DNA of 64,000 nt. It comes from Advenella faeciporci. Lineage in GTDB: Bacteria; Pseudomonadota; Gammaproteobacteria; Burkholderiales; Burkholderiaceae_B. The stretch is from assembly GCF_014652395.1 (NCBI RefSeq), contig NZ_BMYS01000011.1, positions 1 through 64,000 on the forward strand, read 5' to 3'. This document shows, piece after piece, positions 1-8,439 of this stretch. Each line of letters begins with the position of its first letter. Positions within the stretch are counted from its first letter, which is position 1. The notes under the pieces are model-generated. The model ran no database searches and was not told the DNA's origin. It was given only the letters and a program-made list of their open reading frames with translations. The position numbers and the translations under genes were made by a program.

Positions 1-127
1 GGAGTACATTCACTACTATAATCACAAGCGTATCAAGCTCAAATTAAATGGCCTGAGTCCAGTACAATACCGGACTCAGGTTTTAGCTGCCTAGTTTTTA
101 ACCGTCCAACATTTGGGGGTCACTTCA
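1..127 (+). mobile_element. Right end of an IS3-family insertion sequence
   Basis: The first 94 bases read as the C-terminus of an IS3-type transposase. The element appears to end with an inverted-repeat-like sequence at about 100-127, containing GTCCAACATTTGGGGGTCAC and finishing in TTCA. On the other strand this reads TGAAGTGACCCCCAAATGTTG, the usual style of IS3-family termini, which begin TG and end CA. The left part lies outside the window, so completeness and target duplication cannot be judged. The insertion lies about 65 bp past the stop codon of the aldehyde dehydrogenase and does not break it. Confidence 0.8.
2..94 (+). CDS. IS3-family transposase OrfB, C-terminal fragment (cut by window edge)
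   Basis: Thirty codons in frame to a TAG stop at 92-94 give a peptide containing [20 protein letters not shown] and ending in QVLAA. The [16 protein letters not shown] pattern is the conserved C-terminal tail of the DDE integrase domain of IS3-family (IS150-like) OrfB transposases. The catalytic residues and the start lie outside the window. The stop is followed within 35 bp by the presumed terminal repeat, as expected for this family. The exact IS subgroup cannot be assigned from this fragment. Confidence 0.82.
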   Translation, partial: EYIHYYNHKRIKLKLNGLSPVQYRTQVLAA

Positions 128-191
128 TGGCAGGGGAACAATAAATTATTGTTGTTTTTTCTGGTTAATATCTTTATTCCACTATTAAAAA

Positions 192-1715
192 CTAGAAAAA
201 ACCCAAGGCATTGGCACTGTAGCTTACCAATAAACACTTGGTTTGCTGATAGTTCCCCAAAGCCATTTTATGGGTTTCCCGCCCAATGCCCGATTGCTTG
301 TAACCACCAAAGGCGGCATGTGCCGGGTATAAGTGATAGCAATTTGTCCATACCCTGCCGGCTTCTATGCCCCTTCCCATCCGGTAGGCTCTTGTTCCGT
401 CACGCGACCAGACACCGGCACCCAAACCATAGTAGCTGGCATTGGCAATTTCAAGCGCCTCTTCCTCATCCTTAAAGGTCGTTACTGAAGCAACAGGCCC
501 GAAAATTTCCTCCTGAAAAATGCGCATGTTATTTTTTCCCAGCAACATGGTTGGATTGATATAATAGCCATCCTCCAGATTTCCCGGCCGATGACGGTCA
601 CCACCTGTTAAGCAAACCGCCCCCTCTTCCCGTCCGATATCAATGTAAGACATGATTTTATCCATCTGCATCCGGGATGCCTGCGCCCCTACCATCGTGC
701 TGGCCTCAAGCGGATTACCGGTCTTGATGGCCTGAACACGTTTGATGGCTTTTTCAATGAACGCCTCGTAAATGGACTCCTGGATCAGGATTCTGGATGG
801 GCAAGTGCATACCTCACCCTGGTTCAACGAAAACATGGCCAGTCCTTCCAGCGCCTTGTCCAGGAAAGCATCAGACTGATCCATCACATCGGCAAAGAAA
901 ATATTCGGGCTTTTGCCACCCAGCTCAACCGTGGAAGGAATCAGGTTTTCTGCCGCAGCGTGCAAAATATGTTTGCCGGTTGCCGTTGAACCGGTAAACG
1001 CAATTTTTGCAATACGTTTATTGGTTGCCAGGGCGTTGCCGGCCTCTTTGCCAAAACCGTTAATCACATTGATCACACCGGGCGGGAAGATATCTGCCGT
1101 CAACTCCATTAAAACCAGAATGGAAGCAGGGGTCTGCTCGGCCGGCTTCAAGACAACGCAGCAACCTGCGGCAAGCGCCGGGGCCAGTTTCCAGATAGCC
1201 ATCAGGATCGGAAAGTTCCAGGGGATAATTTGGCCAACAACGCCCAATGGCTCTTGAAAATGATAGGCGACCGTAGTTTCGTCAATTTCGGAAATAGCGC
1301 CTTCCTGGGCGCGAATACATCCGGCAAAATAACGCAGGTGGTCTATGGCCAATGGCAAGTCTGCCGCCATGGTTTCACGAATGGGTTTGCCATTATCAAT
1401 GGTTTCAGCCACGGCCAGCAATTGCAGGTTTTTTTCCATACGGTCTGCCATGCGGAGCAGCAAATTCGAGCGGTCCATGACCGAGGTTTTCCCCCAGGCA
1501 CGTCGGGCCGCATGCGCTTTATCCAACGCCAGTTCGACGTCTTGCGCACCCGAGCGGGCAACCTGACAAAATGGCTTGCCGGTAATGGGGGAAATATTCT
1601 CGAAATATTCGCCTGATACAGGGGCGACCCACTGCCCTCCTATGAAATTCTCATACTTTTTTTTATAGGGATAAGCCACATCCAAACCAAATTGCTTCAA
1701 TTCTGAAAGATCCAT
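192..1715 (-). CDS. NAD-dependent aldehyde dehydrogenase (ExaC/AldB-like)
   Basis: This 507-residue protein belongs to the aldehyde dehydrogenase superfamily and would oxidise an aliphatic aldehyde such as acetaldehyde to the acid in the cytoplasm. The Rossmann region carries PWNFP near residue 165 and FTGS near 240. The general base is E264 in VELGGKSPN, and the catalytic cysteine is C303 in NQGEVCTC. The C-terminus ends in LGFF, typical of the acetaldehyde dehydrogenase subgroup, so the gene is full length. The ATG follows an AGGAGATGAC ribosome binding site. A strong hairpin at 1930-1970 separates it from the upstream catabolic operon, so it probably has its own promoter. The substrate is inferred only from family resemblance and from acetaldehyde being a product of meta-cleavage pathways. 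Confidence 0.92.
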   Translation of the reverse strand: MDLSELKQFGLDVAYPYKKKYENFIGGQWVAPVSGEYFENISPITGKPFCQVARSGAQDVELALDKAHAARRAWGKTSVMDRSNLLLRMADRMEKNLQLLAVAETIDNGKPIRETMAADLPLAIDHLRYFAGCIRAQEGAISEIDETTVAYHFQEPLGVVGQIIPWNFPILMAIWKLAPALAAGCCVVLKPAEQTPASILVLMELTADIFPPGVINVINGFGKEAGNALATNKRIAKIAFTGSTATGKHILHAAAENLIPSTVELGGKSPNIFFADVMDQSDAFLDKALEGLAMFSLNQGEVCTCPSRILIQESIYEAFIEKAIKRVQAIKTGNPLEASTMVGAQASRMQMDKIMSYIDIGREEGAVCLTGGDRHRPGNLEDGYYINPTMLLGKNNMRIFQEEIFGPVASVTTFKDEEEALEIANASYYGLGAGVWSRDGTRAYRMGRGIEAGRVWTNCYHLYPAHAAFGGYKQSGIGRETHKMALGNYQQTKCLLVSYSANALGFF

Positions 1716-1929
1716 GTCATCTCCTTGGTGATGTTAAGTATTGGCACTTTCCCTATCATGAAAACCTGAAAACAGGGATTTCTTCTACGAGACACTTAGG
1801 CCCAAGTGCAGGAATAATCAGCATGACATCAAGTATTGTCAACACCCTGTCACACACGCTGTCTTTCCTCTTATAACCGGTATCATACAAGATTTTTAAA
1901 GACATTCAAGAAGTGAAAACACCAAGATA
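1716..1929. other. Upstream region of the aldehyde dehydrogenase gene
   Basis: Together with the hairpin at 1930-1970 and the spacer to 2025 this makes a 310-base stretch without a gene. It should hold the aldehyde dehydrogenase promoter. A short imperfect dyad, CACTTAGGCCCAAGTG, lies near 1793-1808 and could be an operator. No convincing -35/-10 pair or small gene was recognised. Confidence 0.4.
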
Positions 1930-1970
1930 AACAGCCGGCAAGCAGATTAACTTTCTGCTTGCCGGCTGTT
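1930..1970 (-). terminator. Strong hairpin ending the catabolic operon
   Basis: A perfect 16-bp inverted repeat (AACAGCCGGCAAGCAG and its complement) flanks a 9-base loop. It lies about 55 bases past the stop codon of the fumarylacetoacetase-family gene. On the minus strand only a short, interrupted U-rich stretch follows, so it is either an atypical intrinsic terminator or a transcript-stabilising hairpin. Confidence 0.7.
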
Positions 1971-2025
1971 CCTGGAGACAGGTAATTGTAATTTTTTTTT
2001 TACAAAAACCTTTTACGGAAAACGC

Positions 2026-2877
2026 TTATTCAGCACTGATGGTATTGCGCAATACACCCACCGCATCCACTTCGATTTCCACCACATCACCCTCTTTCAT
2101 GAATACAGGCGGATTACGCTTGGCACCCACACCACCTGGCGTACCCGTCACAATCACATCACCGGCATTCAACGGCAAAAATGAAGAAATATAGGCAATC
2201 TGCCTTGGAATACTGTGGATCAGCAATTCCGTGGTGGTGCGCTGCATTTCCTGACCATTCAGTCTGGTAACCAGCGTTAATTCCTGACCGGGCTGGATTT
2301 CATCGGCAGTAACCAGCCATGGGCCGAAACCGCCGGTTTTCCAGAAGTTTTTGCCCGGACCCCATTGTGAAGTGGCTGTTTGCCAATCACGGATACTACC
2401 ATCGTTGTAACAGGCATAACCGGCAATATGATCCCATGCCTTTTCTTCTGAAATGCGACGACCACCTTTGCCAATCACAATGGCGATTTCACCTTCGTAA
2501 TCCAGTTTGACCGATTCGGGAGGCAATACAATACTGTCATTATGAGCGACCTGGGACTCAGCCACACGCAGGAAAATGGTGGGGGCCTCGGTCACTTCAC
2601 GATTGGTTTCCTTAACGTGGTCTGCGTAATTCAGGCCAATACAGAAAATCTTGCCAGGCTCGGGAATTACGGGCAACAAATCCAGGTCCTCATAATCCAG
2701 CGTAGCAGGATTGTTTTCAAGTGCCTCTTGGACTGGTGAAAGATCGTTATTGCCCAGCAGGCTGGCCAGATCAGCAAAACGCCCTCCCAGCAATGGCCCC
2801 AGATCCAGCACTTTTTTCTCATCGGTAACCACACCGTAAGTATTTTTACCATTCAAAACAAAACTGATTAACTTCAT
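2026..2877 (-). CDS. Fumarylacetoacetate hydrolase family protein
   Basis: This 283-residue protein has the FAH/MhpD-like fold used for cleaving or isomerising acylpyruvate-type ring-fission products. The metal-binding motif is visible as DYEGE (E128 and E130) followed by a conserved acid in YNDGSIRD (D159). The N-terminal 70 residues form the usual small accessory domain. It is the last gene of a minus-strand operon after the VOC protein, the MhpA-like hydroxylase and an IclR regulator. It therefore probably hydrolyses or isomerises the meta-cleavage product of that pathway. The hydrolases of this family have many substrates (acylpyruvates, oxalomesaconate, HpaG-type), and the sequence does not decide between them. 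The start has a GAAGGAAGAGAG ribosome binding region. Confidence 0.88.
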   Translation of the reverse strand: MKLISFVLNGKNTYGVVTDEKKVLDLGPLLGGRFADLASLLGNNDLSPVQEALENNPATLDYEDLDLLPVIPEPGKIFCIGLNYADHVKETNREVTEAPTIFLRVAESQVAHNDSIVLPPESVKLDYEGEIAIVIGKGGRRISEEKAWDHIAGYACYNDGSIRDWQTATSQWGPGKNFWKTGGFGPWLVTADEIQPGQELTLVTRLNGQEMQRTTTELLIHSIPRQIAYISSFLPLNAGDVIVTGTPGGVGAKRNPPVFMKEGDVVEIEVDAVGVLRNTISAE

Positions 2878-2916
2878 CTCTCTTCCTTCTTCCTGTTTCT
2901 ATATTGTTAAAAACCA

Positions 2917-3675
2917 TTAAACCAAATTGTATGAAATACTCCGGGTGGCGCCTTCAAGCATCTCTTTCATTTTGAGAAAATCAACCACCTCAAATCGTGA
3001 TAATTCAGCCACCAGTGACATGGCTCCCCACACACCCGGCTGCCCTTGCTTTTCAATGGGAACCGACAAAGCACCCAAATGAGATTCCAGCTCACCGGCA
3101 GAATAATAAAACCCCTGTTTTTTGATGCCTTGATAGTAAGCCCTGAAACCATTCCAATCTTCGGGCATACCCGATTTTTTCAGTTCTTCGGCGTGGCCAT
3201 CATAAATTTTACGTAGCTTCCTGGTGGGCAGATGGGCCAGGATAACCTTTGGAGCCCCCCCCTGAAACAAGGGTCGTGGCATACCCCTGCCATAGCTGAG
3301 GAAAGTTTTCCCATTGCTTTTTTCATGATGCGAATCCAGCACCTGATCACCATAAAAGGCGGACAGCACGCACTCAAACCCGGTTTTGGCCACCAGCTCT
3401 TGCATAAGCGGAGCACTGGCGCACAAGACCGGATCAGACTGCCGTACATAATAATCCATGACCAGTATGCGAGGACCAAAGGTATAACAAGATTCTGACT
3501 GATGAGTAAGCCAACCCGATTCCACCAGCATTTTCATATAGCGATAACAGGTTGGAATGGAGACCTCAAGTTTCCGGGCAATATCTTCAACACTCCATAT
3601 GGGCTTGGCTTCGGTAAAGAAGTCCAGCACCATTAACATACGAACCAGACTGGAAGGGGATTTTTCACTCATCAT
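2917..3675 (-). CDS. IclR-family transcriptional regulator
   Basis: This 252-residue protein has the IclR layout: an N-terminal winged helix-turn-helix (about residues 8-70, with SVEDIARKLEVSIPTCYRYM) and a C-terminal ligand-binding domain. It sits inside the operon, between the hydroxylase and the hydrolase, and is transcribed in the same direction. It is therefore likely a local, self-controlled regulator responding to the aromatic substrate or an intermediate. Its operator is probably in the 5733-5881 intergenic region. Whether it activates or represses cannot be read from sequence; aromatic-pathway IclR proteins do both. Confidence 0.88.
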   Translation of the reverse strand: MMSEKSPSSLVRMLMVLDFFTEAKPIWSVEDIARKLEVSIPTCYRYMKMLVESGWLTHQSESCYTFGPRILVMDYYVRQSDPVLCASAPLMQELVAKTGFECVLSAFYGDQVLDSHHEKSNGKTFLSYGRGMPRPLFQGGAPKVILAHLPTRKLRKIYDGHAEELKKSGMPEDWNGFRAYYQGIKKQGFYYSAGELESHLGALSVPIEKQGQPGVWGAMSLVAELSRFEVVDFLKMKEMLEGATRSISYNLV

Positions 3676-3697
3676 AAAACCTTTAACTTAAACCGTA

Positions 3698-5179
3698 TCA
3701 GGACACTAGCGATAACAATGCCTTTAATTGTGCCTCATTTTTACCGGTTCCCAGTACATAACGGTCTGGACGCAGCACAACAAATTCCGCATCTTTTTCG
3801 GCCAGCCATTTACCCACTTCCTTGCAGTCCATTTGCACCGGAACAATATCGGCATTTTCCGGCAATACACCTGTCAAGCCGGTTAGCCTGGCCTGATCAG
3901 TATGCAATATCGCGAAGCGGTTACCCACCAAATCATCCAGCGCAATGCCTTCCGCATTTTTGGGCTGGAAAAACAGTTGCCCTCCTGCCTGCCTTTGCCC
4001 GTCCCAGAGTCCTTCTCCCAATTGTGAAACCGGCATAAAAAACTCACGACTGGCTTCTTCACGGAATGTCCTGTCCCGTTCTGCCGCTTTCTCAGGATCA
4101 GTCGTCTGGATAATACTGCCCAGATATACCGCCAGTCCAATCACTTCATGGACGTGAGCAGAACGCTCTGACTCGTAAGTATCCAGAATAGCGTCACTGG
4201 TATTGCCAGTAATGACGGCCTTGAGTTTCCAGTACAGGTTGGCGGCATCACGTATACCGGCACACAAACCCTGCCCCAGAAAAGGCGGTGTCTGATGTGC
4301 GGCATCACCGGCCAACATCAGGCGCCCCTTACGCCAGCCTTCGGCAATCAGGGAATTGAAGGTATAAATGACGGCCCGTTCCAGATCCGCCTGCTCAGGC
4401 CTGATCCAGCGTGCCAGCATCTTCCAGATATTTTCAGGTTTAACCAATTCCTCCTGGTTATCATCTGGCATGACCATGATTTCCCAGCGACGGCGGTTAC
4501 CCACTACATTGCAATACGTCATGGGACGCTCAGGATCACAATGCTGAATGGTGTAAGGCGGCAACTGTACGTCTTCTTTGAGCAAGACATCAAATACCAG
4601 CCACTGCTGGCGCAGTCCAAGGTTTTCCATGGGGCTATTCATGGTGGTGCGCACTAATGAACGGGCACCATCACACCCCACCACATATTTGGCCTGATAA
4701 TGTTCAATTGACCGGGTGTGATGGTTTTGTGCGGTCAGCATCACATGATCGTTTTGCTCCTCAATCCCCAACAGTTCGGTCTTCAGTTTTACCGTTACGT
4801 TTGCGTGACGAGCCACTTTTTCCCGCAACAGGACTTCCAGCTGGGGTTGATGAAAATAATAATTATTGGCGCACCCATTAGGGCCATTCTCGGCACTTCC
4901 CGCACGGATCAGCAGGGTTTCTCCTTCTGCATTGACAAAATGCATGCCATGAATACCGGGACGACTGATTTCAAGGACTTTGTCTTTAAGGCCAAGGCTT
5001 TGAAAAATCCGCATGACTTCACCATCAAAATGAATGGCTCGCGGCAAGGGATAAATAGCGGCTTCACGCTCCAGCACCAATACCTTCAGGCCCTCCTGGC
5101 CCAGCAAGCCGGCCAGTGTGGCGCCAACCGGTCCGTAACCAATTATGGCCACATCATAAAGCACTTTATCGGTCATCAT
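3698..5179 (-). CDS. FAD-dependent aromatic hydroxylase, MhpA-like
   Basis: A 493-residue group A flavoprotein monooxygenase. The FAD Rossmann motif GYGPVG is at residues 14-19, the DG motif (CDGARS) at about 169-174, and the second FAD-binding motif GDAAHQTPPFLGQG at about 291-304. The closest recognised family is 3-(3-hydroxyphenyl)propionate / 3-hydroxycinnamate hydroxylase, which inserts oxygen next to a ring hydroxyl using NADH or NADPH to make a catechol. It is shorter than E. coli MhpA (about 554 residues). Its stop codon is one base from the ATG-proximal operon partner upstream (VOC protein stop at 5181), which indicates tight co-expression. Pairing with a VOC enzyme and an FAH-family hydrolase supports a meta-cleavage route. 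The true substrate is not determined. Confidence 0.85.
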   Translation of the reverse strand: MMTDKVLYDVAIIGYGPVGATLAGLLGQEGLKVLVLEREAAIYPLPRAIHFDGEVMRIFQSLGLKDKVLEISRPGIHGMHFVNAEGETLLIRAGSAENGPNGCANNYYFHQPQLEVLLREKVARHANVTVKLKTELLGIEEQNDHVMLTAQNHHTRSIEHYQAKYVVGCDGARSLVRTTMNSPMENLGLRQQWLVFDVLLKEDVQLPPYTIQHCDPERPMTYCNVVGNRRRWEIMVMPDDNQEELVKPENIWKMLARWIRPEQADLERAVIYTFNSLIAEGWRKGRLMLAGDAAHQTPPFLGQGLCAGIRDAANLYWKLKAVITGNTSDAILDTYESERSAHVHEVIGLAVYLGSIIQTTDPEKAAERDRTFREEASREFFMPVSQLGEGLWDGQRQAGGQLFFQPKNAEGIALDDLVGNRFAILHTDQARLTGLTGVLPENADIVPVQMDCKEVGKWLAEKDAEFVVLRPDRYVLGTGKNEAQLKALLSLVS

Positions 5180-5180
5180 C

Positions 5181-5732
5181 TTACACCCCCATCAACTGGC
5201 GCATTTCTTCATGCCATTCGGAACGCATCTTGAATTTTGGATATTTGCGGGCGATTGCTTCGGCCTTGGCCATGATGTCTTCATCGCTCAATTCAAGATC
5301 AATAGGCTCACGCAAGGGCTGGTCACAATACCAGGGAGTGTCCATGAAAATCTCAAGCCGGTTGCCTTCCGGGTCACGGCAATAAATGGAGACCGCATTA
5401 CCATGGGTAACGCACTGGATATCATTGACATCATTGTGTTTTTTTACACGTGCATAAAAACGGCGCAGATTATCCAGATTGGGTACGCGAAAAGAAATCT
5501 GGTTAATGAGATTGAACTGTATGTTTTCCGGACGACCGGTTGCCAATACCAGTTGGTGATGCTCTGCAGGATCACGACTTAAAAACACCAGTTGGGTATG
5601 CCCCAGATCTCCCTTGTCGGTTTGGGTAAATTCAAATGTTTCCTTATAAAAAGTGCTCATTTTTTCCAGATCCTGCACATAAATACCCAAGTGGCTTAAG
5701 GAAAGCTGAATATTGTCTTTGGCTTGCGTCAT
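5181..5732 (-). CDS. VOC-superfamily protein, probable extradiol dioxygenase-like
   Basis: This 183-residue protein has the vicinal-oxygen-chelate fold. Candidate metal ligands are H14 (SHLGIYV), H59 (AEHHQLVL), Q78 and E127 (GNRLEIF), a pattern consistent with one complete paired beta-alpha-beta metal site. Residues 135-183 form an extra helical tail. The ATG at 5732 is preferred over a longer reading because AGGAG lies six bases upstream. It is the first gene of the operon, directly before the MhpA-like hydroxylase. Its likely job is ring cleavage of, or chemistry on, the catechol that enzyme makes. It is smaller than two-domain extradiol dioxygenases, and a glyoxalase-like isomerase role cannot be excluded. 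Confidence 0.78.
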   Translation of the reverse strand: MTQAKDNIQLSLSHLGIYVQDLEKMSTFYKETFEFTQTDKGDLGHTQLVFLSRDPAEHHQLVLATGRPENIQFNLINQISFRVPNLDNLRRFYARVKKHNDVNDIQCVTHGNAVSIYCRDPEGNRLEIFMDTPWYCDQPLREPIDLELSDEDIMAKAEAIARKYPKFKMRSEWHEEMRQLMGV

Positions 5733-5881
5733 TTTGTCTCCTAAACACAAATATCATTTAAAGATAATTTGATTAATATTAAGCAAATTTTATTTGATGT
5801 TTTTATTATATTATGATAATTTAACAAATATCAAGTTTTATTCGATTTATTCAAGACAATTACATCCCTGAGGAGACAACC
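5733..5881. promoter_or_regulatory. Divergent promoter region with a direct repeat
   Basis: This very AT-rich stretch separates the catabolic operon (minus) from the Bug receptor (plus). It contains two related 14-mers, AAATTTTATTTGAT at 5785-5798 and AAGTTTTATTCGAT at 5833-5846. They match at 12 of 14 positions and are 48 bp apart. They are candidate binding sites for the operon's IclR regulator. No single sigma-70 hexamer pair stands out because many TA-rich options exist. Confidence 0.5.
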
Positions 5882-6862
5882 ATGCGCTTTACCATTAATA
5901 AACTTTCAAAAAAAATTACTGTCGGGCTAAGCCTGGGGCTTATCGCTTTCAGTGCACAAGCGGCTTACCCTGATCGTCCCATCCGCATCATTACACCGTT
6001 TGCACCCGGTACCGGCCCTGACACCAATGCCCGCGAAGTCGCTGCCGAGCTTCAGAAAAACCTGGGTGTCAGTGTTATTATTGACAACAAACCAGGCGCC
6101 TCGGGTGCCATTGGCAATGCGGCTGCCGCACAGGCCAAGCCTGATGGTTACACCTTATTGATTGGCTCAACCAGCACGCTGTCCATTCAGCCACATCTAT
6201 ATGCCACAAAAACTTATGATATTGAAAAAGATTTTGTCCCTGTCAGCCTGCTTGGCGTCATGAACACCGGCTTGATTGCCAGCCCGAAAGTGGCCGTTGA
6301 TGATGTGAAGGATCTGATTGAAAAATTAAAGAAAAATCCGGGACAATTCAATATTGCCAGCATGGGAGTTGGCAGCTATTCCCATTTGTCAGGTGAATGG
6401 TTTGGTTTTGACAGCGAAACAAAACCCGTTTTCATCCCATACAGCACCACTAACCCGTTTAGCGATTTAATGGCAGGACAGGTGGATTTTTTATTTGATG
6501 CCCTGCCAGCGGCCGCCGGTGGCATTAAAACCGGAAAGCTGAAGTTGCTGGCGATTACCGGTAACGAACGTCACCCCAGCTTTCCCGATGTACCTACTTT
6601 CAAGGAAGCGGGCCTTGACGACTTTAGCCCCTTCGGCTGGCAAGGTTTGCTGGCACCCGCCGGAACACCGCCTGAAGCATTGAAAGTTCTGGGAGAGGCC
6701 ATGCAAAAGGTAAACGATAACAAGGAACTGGCCGAGCGCTGGGAAAAAACCTATATTGGCAAACTGGTAGGCAGCACACCCGAAGAATTCAAAGCGTTCA
6801 TTTCTGAAGATGGTGGTAAATGGCAAAAAGTGATTAAACGTGCCAATATCAAGCTGGATTGA
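5882..6862 (+). CDS. Bug/TctC-family periplasmic substrate-binding receptor
   Basis: A 326-residue extracytoplasmic receptor. Residues 1-27 are a signal peptide (basic start, hydrophobic core, AQA cleavage site), followed by the family hallmark AYPDRPIRIITPFAPG. The ATG follows TGAGGAGACAACC. Bug proteins bind carboxylates or aromatic acids for tripartite tricarboxylate-type uptake or signalling. No TctA/TctB membrane partners occur in the window, so this is an orphan receptor like most Bug genes of Alcaligenaceae. Its divergent position beside the hydroxylase operon suggests that it captures that operon's substrate. The ligand is not known. Confidence 0.9.
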   Translation: MRFTINKLSKKITVGLSLGLIAFSAQAAYPDRPIRIITPFAPGTGPDTNAREVAAELQKNLGVSVIIDNKPGASGAIGNAAAAQAKPDGYTLLIGSTSTLSIQPHLYATKTYDIEKDFVPVSLLGVMNTGLIASPKVAVDDVKDLIEKLKKNPGQFNIASMGVGSYSHLSGEWFGFDSETKPVFIPYSTTNPFSDLMAGQVDFLFDALPAAAGGIKTGKLKLLAITGNERHPSFPDVPTFKEAGLDDFSPFGWQGLLAPAGTPPEALKVLGEAMQKVNDNKELAERWEKTYIGKLVGSTPEEFKAFISEDGGKWQKVIKRANIKLD

Positions 6863-6879
6863 TTGGCAGTAGAAGGATC

Positions 6880-6906
6880 TTGTTCCCATGCTCCGCGTGG
6901 GAACAA
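6880..6906. repeat. REP-like palindrome
   Basis: TTGTTCCCA and TGGGAACAA form a 9-bp perfect stem around a TGCTCCGCG centre. The same core (TTCCCA-TGCTCC-GCGTGGGAA) recurs in several variants at 59000-59140. It lies between the convergent Bug and ferredoxin genes, a typical position for REP elements. Confidence 0.75.
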
Positions 6907-6925
6907 ACTGACGAATAAGTAAACT

Positions 6926-6949
6926 GAAAGCGTGGCTATTCACGCTTTC
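6926..6949. terminator. Hairpin between convergent genes
   Basis: GAAAGCGTG and CACGCTTTC form a perfect 9-bp stem with a 6-base loop, 10 bp from the stop codon of the ferredoxin gene and between two converging genes. A run of A/T on one side suggests bidirectional termination, although the U tract is weak in either direction. Confidence 0.6.
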
Positions 6950-6958
6950 GGGAAAAAA

Positions 6959-7282
6959 TCAGGATTTATTGAAATCCAGACTGCTTTGCGGCTCAAGCTC
7001 TTCACTTAATGCTGGCTGTTCGGGGCCATAAGACCGGGCAACGTCCAGATGCACGGTATCAACGGGCACACAGCAACATGGCAGCACTTCATTGCGCGAA
7101 ACAAAAGCCAGCGGCTCGGATATATACCTGACCTCACCGGATATCAGGCGGGTACGGCAAGAGCCGCAGTACCCCGAGCGGCACTGATACTCCAGCTCGT
7201 GCCCGGTTCTTTCAAGACCTTCAAGAAGGGTCTCGCCCTCTAATAAATCAAAACTGGTGTCCAGGGTTGCAACAAGGGTCAT
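6959..7282 (-). CDS. yfaE: 2Fe-2S ferredoxin, ribonucleotide reductase cofactor maintenance
   Basis: This 107-residue plant-type ferredoxin has the cluster ligands C34, C39 and C42 (CRSGYCGSC) and a fourth in the CCC at 69-71. In E. coli, YfaE supplies electrons that rebuild the diferric-tyrosyl cofactor of NrdB. The gene overlaps the end of nrdB by four bases, as in enterobacteria, which makes this role very likely. The last 25 residues are an acidic extension of unknown purpose. Confidence 0.88.
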   Translation of the reverse strand: MTLVATLDTSFDLLEGETLLEGLERTGHELEYQCRSGYCGSCRTRLISGEVRYISEPLAFVSRNEVLPCCCVPVDTVHLDVARSYGPEQPALSEELEPQSSLDFNKS

Positions 7283-8412
7283 AGTTCAAAATTTTGCAGT
7301 GCATCAGTATTGATTTCAGCATCAATCTGACCAATCAGGTAAGAACTGATTTCCACCTCTTGGGGTGCAACCTGTACATTATCGGATGACAGCCAGGCAT
7401 TGATCCATGGGATCGGGTTCTGTTTATTACCTTCAAAAGCAGGTGCAAGACCCACCGCCTGCATGCGCAGATTGGTAATATATTCAACATACTGGCACAG
7501 GATATCCTTGTTCAGGCCAATCATGGAACCATCCCTGAACAGATACTCAGCCCATTCCTTTTCCTGCAAGGCCGCTTTTTTAAACAGGTCAAAGCATTGC
7601 TGCTCAAGCTCTTTGGCAATCTCGGCCATTTCAGGATCATCTTCACCACTGCGCATAATATTAAGGATATGCTGCGTACCGGTTAAATGCAGGGCCTCAT
7701 CACGGGCAATCAGCTTGATGATTTTGGCATTTCCTTCCATGAGCTCACGTTCTGCAAAGGCAAACGAGCAGGCAAAACTGACATAAAAACGAATCGCCTC
7801 AAGTGCATTGACCGCCATCAGGCACAGGTAAAGCTTTTTCTTCAGTTCACGCAAACTGACCGTAACGCTTTCCCCATTGATGGTGTGGGTCCCCTCGCCA
7901 AAAAGATCGTAATACTGGGTTAGCTTGATCAGCTCATCGTAATAAATGGAAATATCACGGGCACGGGCAAGAATATGCTCGTTAACCACAATATCGTCAA
8001 AGACCGTGGAGGGATTGCTGACAATATTCCGGATAATGTGCGTATAGGATCGTGAATGAATCGTTTCTGAAAAGGACCAGGTTTCTATCCAGGTTTCCAG
8101 TTCAGGAATGGAAACCAGCGGCAGCAAAGCGACGTTGGGGCTGCGCCCCTGGATGGAATCCAGCAATGTCTGGTATTTCAGATTACTGATGAAAATATGT
8201 TTTTCATGATCGGGCAAGGCGGCGTAATCAATCCGGTCCTGGGAAACGTCCACCTCTTCAGGGCGCCAGAAAAAAGACAGTTGCTTTTCGATCAGTTTTT
8301 CGAAAATCTCGTATTTTTGCTGATCATAGCGAGCCACGTTAACAGGTTGACCAAAAAACATGGGCTCTTTTAACGGATCATTGGCTATCTGACAAAAAGT
8401 ACTATAAGACAT
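7279..8412 (-). CDS. nrdB: Ribonucleoside-diphosphate reductase 1, beta subunit
   Basis: This 377-residue class Ia R2 protein is almost the length of E. coli NrdB (376). The radical tyrosine corresponds to Y123 in [11 protein letters not shown]. Iron ligands can be recognised in the helices containing [10 protein letters not shown] and [13 protein letters not shown]. It holds the diferric-tyrosyl radical that starts reduction of ribonucleotides to deoxyribonucleotides by NrdA. It lies 27 bp downstream of nrdA and is followed by yfaE. Control is through the NrdR region upstream of nrdA. No anomalies were seen. Confidence 0.97.
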   Translation of the reverse strand: MSYSTFCQIANDPLKEPMFFGQPVNVARYDQQKYEIFEKLIEKQLSFFWRPEEVDVSQDRIDYAALPDHEKHIFISNLKYQTLLDSIQGRSPNVALLPLVSIPELETWIETWSFSETIHSRSYTHIIRNIVSNPSTVFDDIVVNEHILARARDISIYYDELIKLTQYYDLFGEGTHTINGESVTVSLRELKKKLYLCLMAVNALEAIRFYVSFACSFAFAERELMEGNAKIIKLIARDEALHLTGTQHILNIMRSGEDDPEMAEIAKELEQQCFDLFKKAALQEKEWAEYLFRDGSMIGLNKDILCQYVEYITNLRMQAVGLAPAFEGNKQNPIPWINAWLSSDNVQVAPQEVEISSYLIGQIDAEINTDALQNFEL

Positions 8413-8439
8413 AATTTCTTTACTCTATTAAACAACAGC

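Noticed and set aside
1737-1763. Sigma-54-like TTGGCAC element before the aldehyde dehydrogenase
   Set aside because: It is on the wrong strand for that gene and lacks the TTGCA -12 element.
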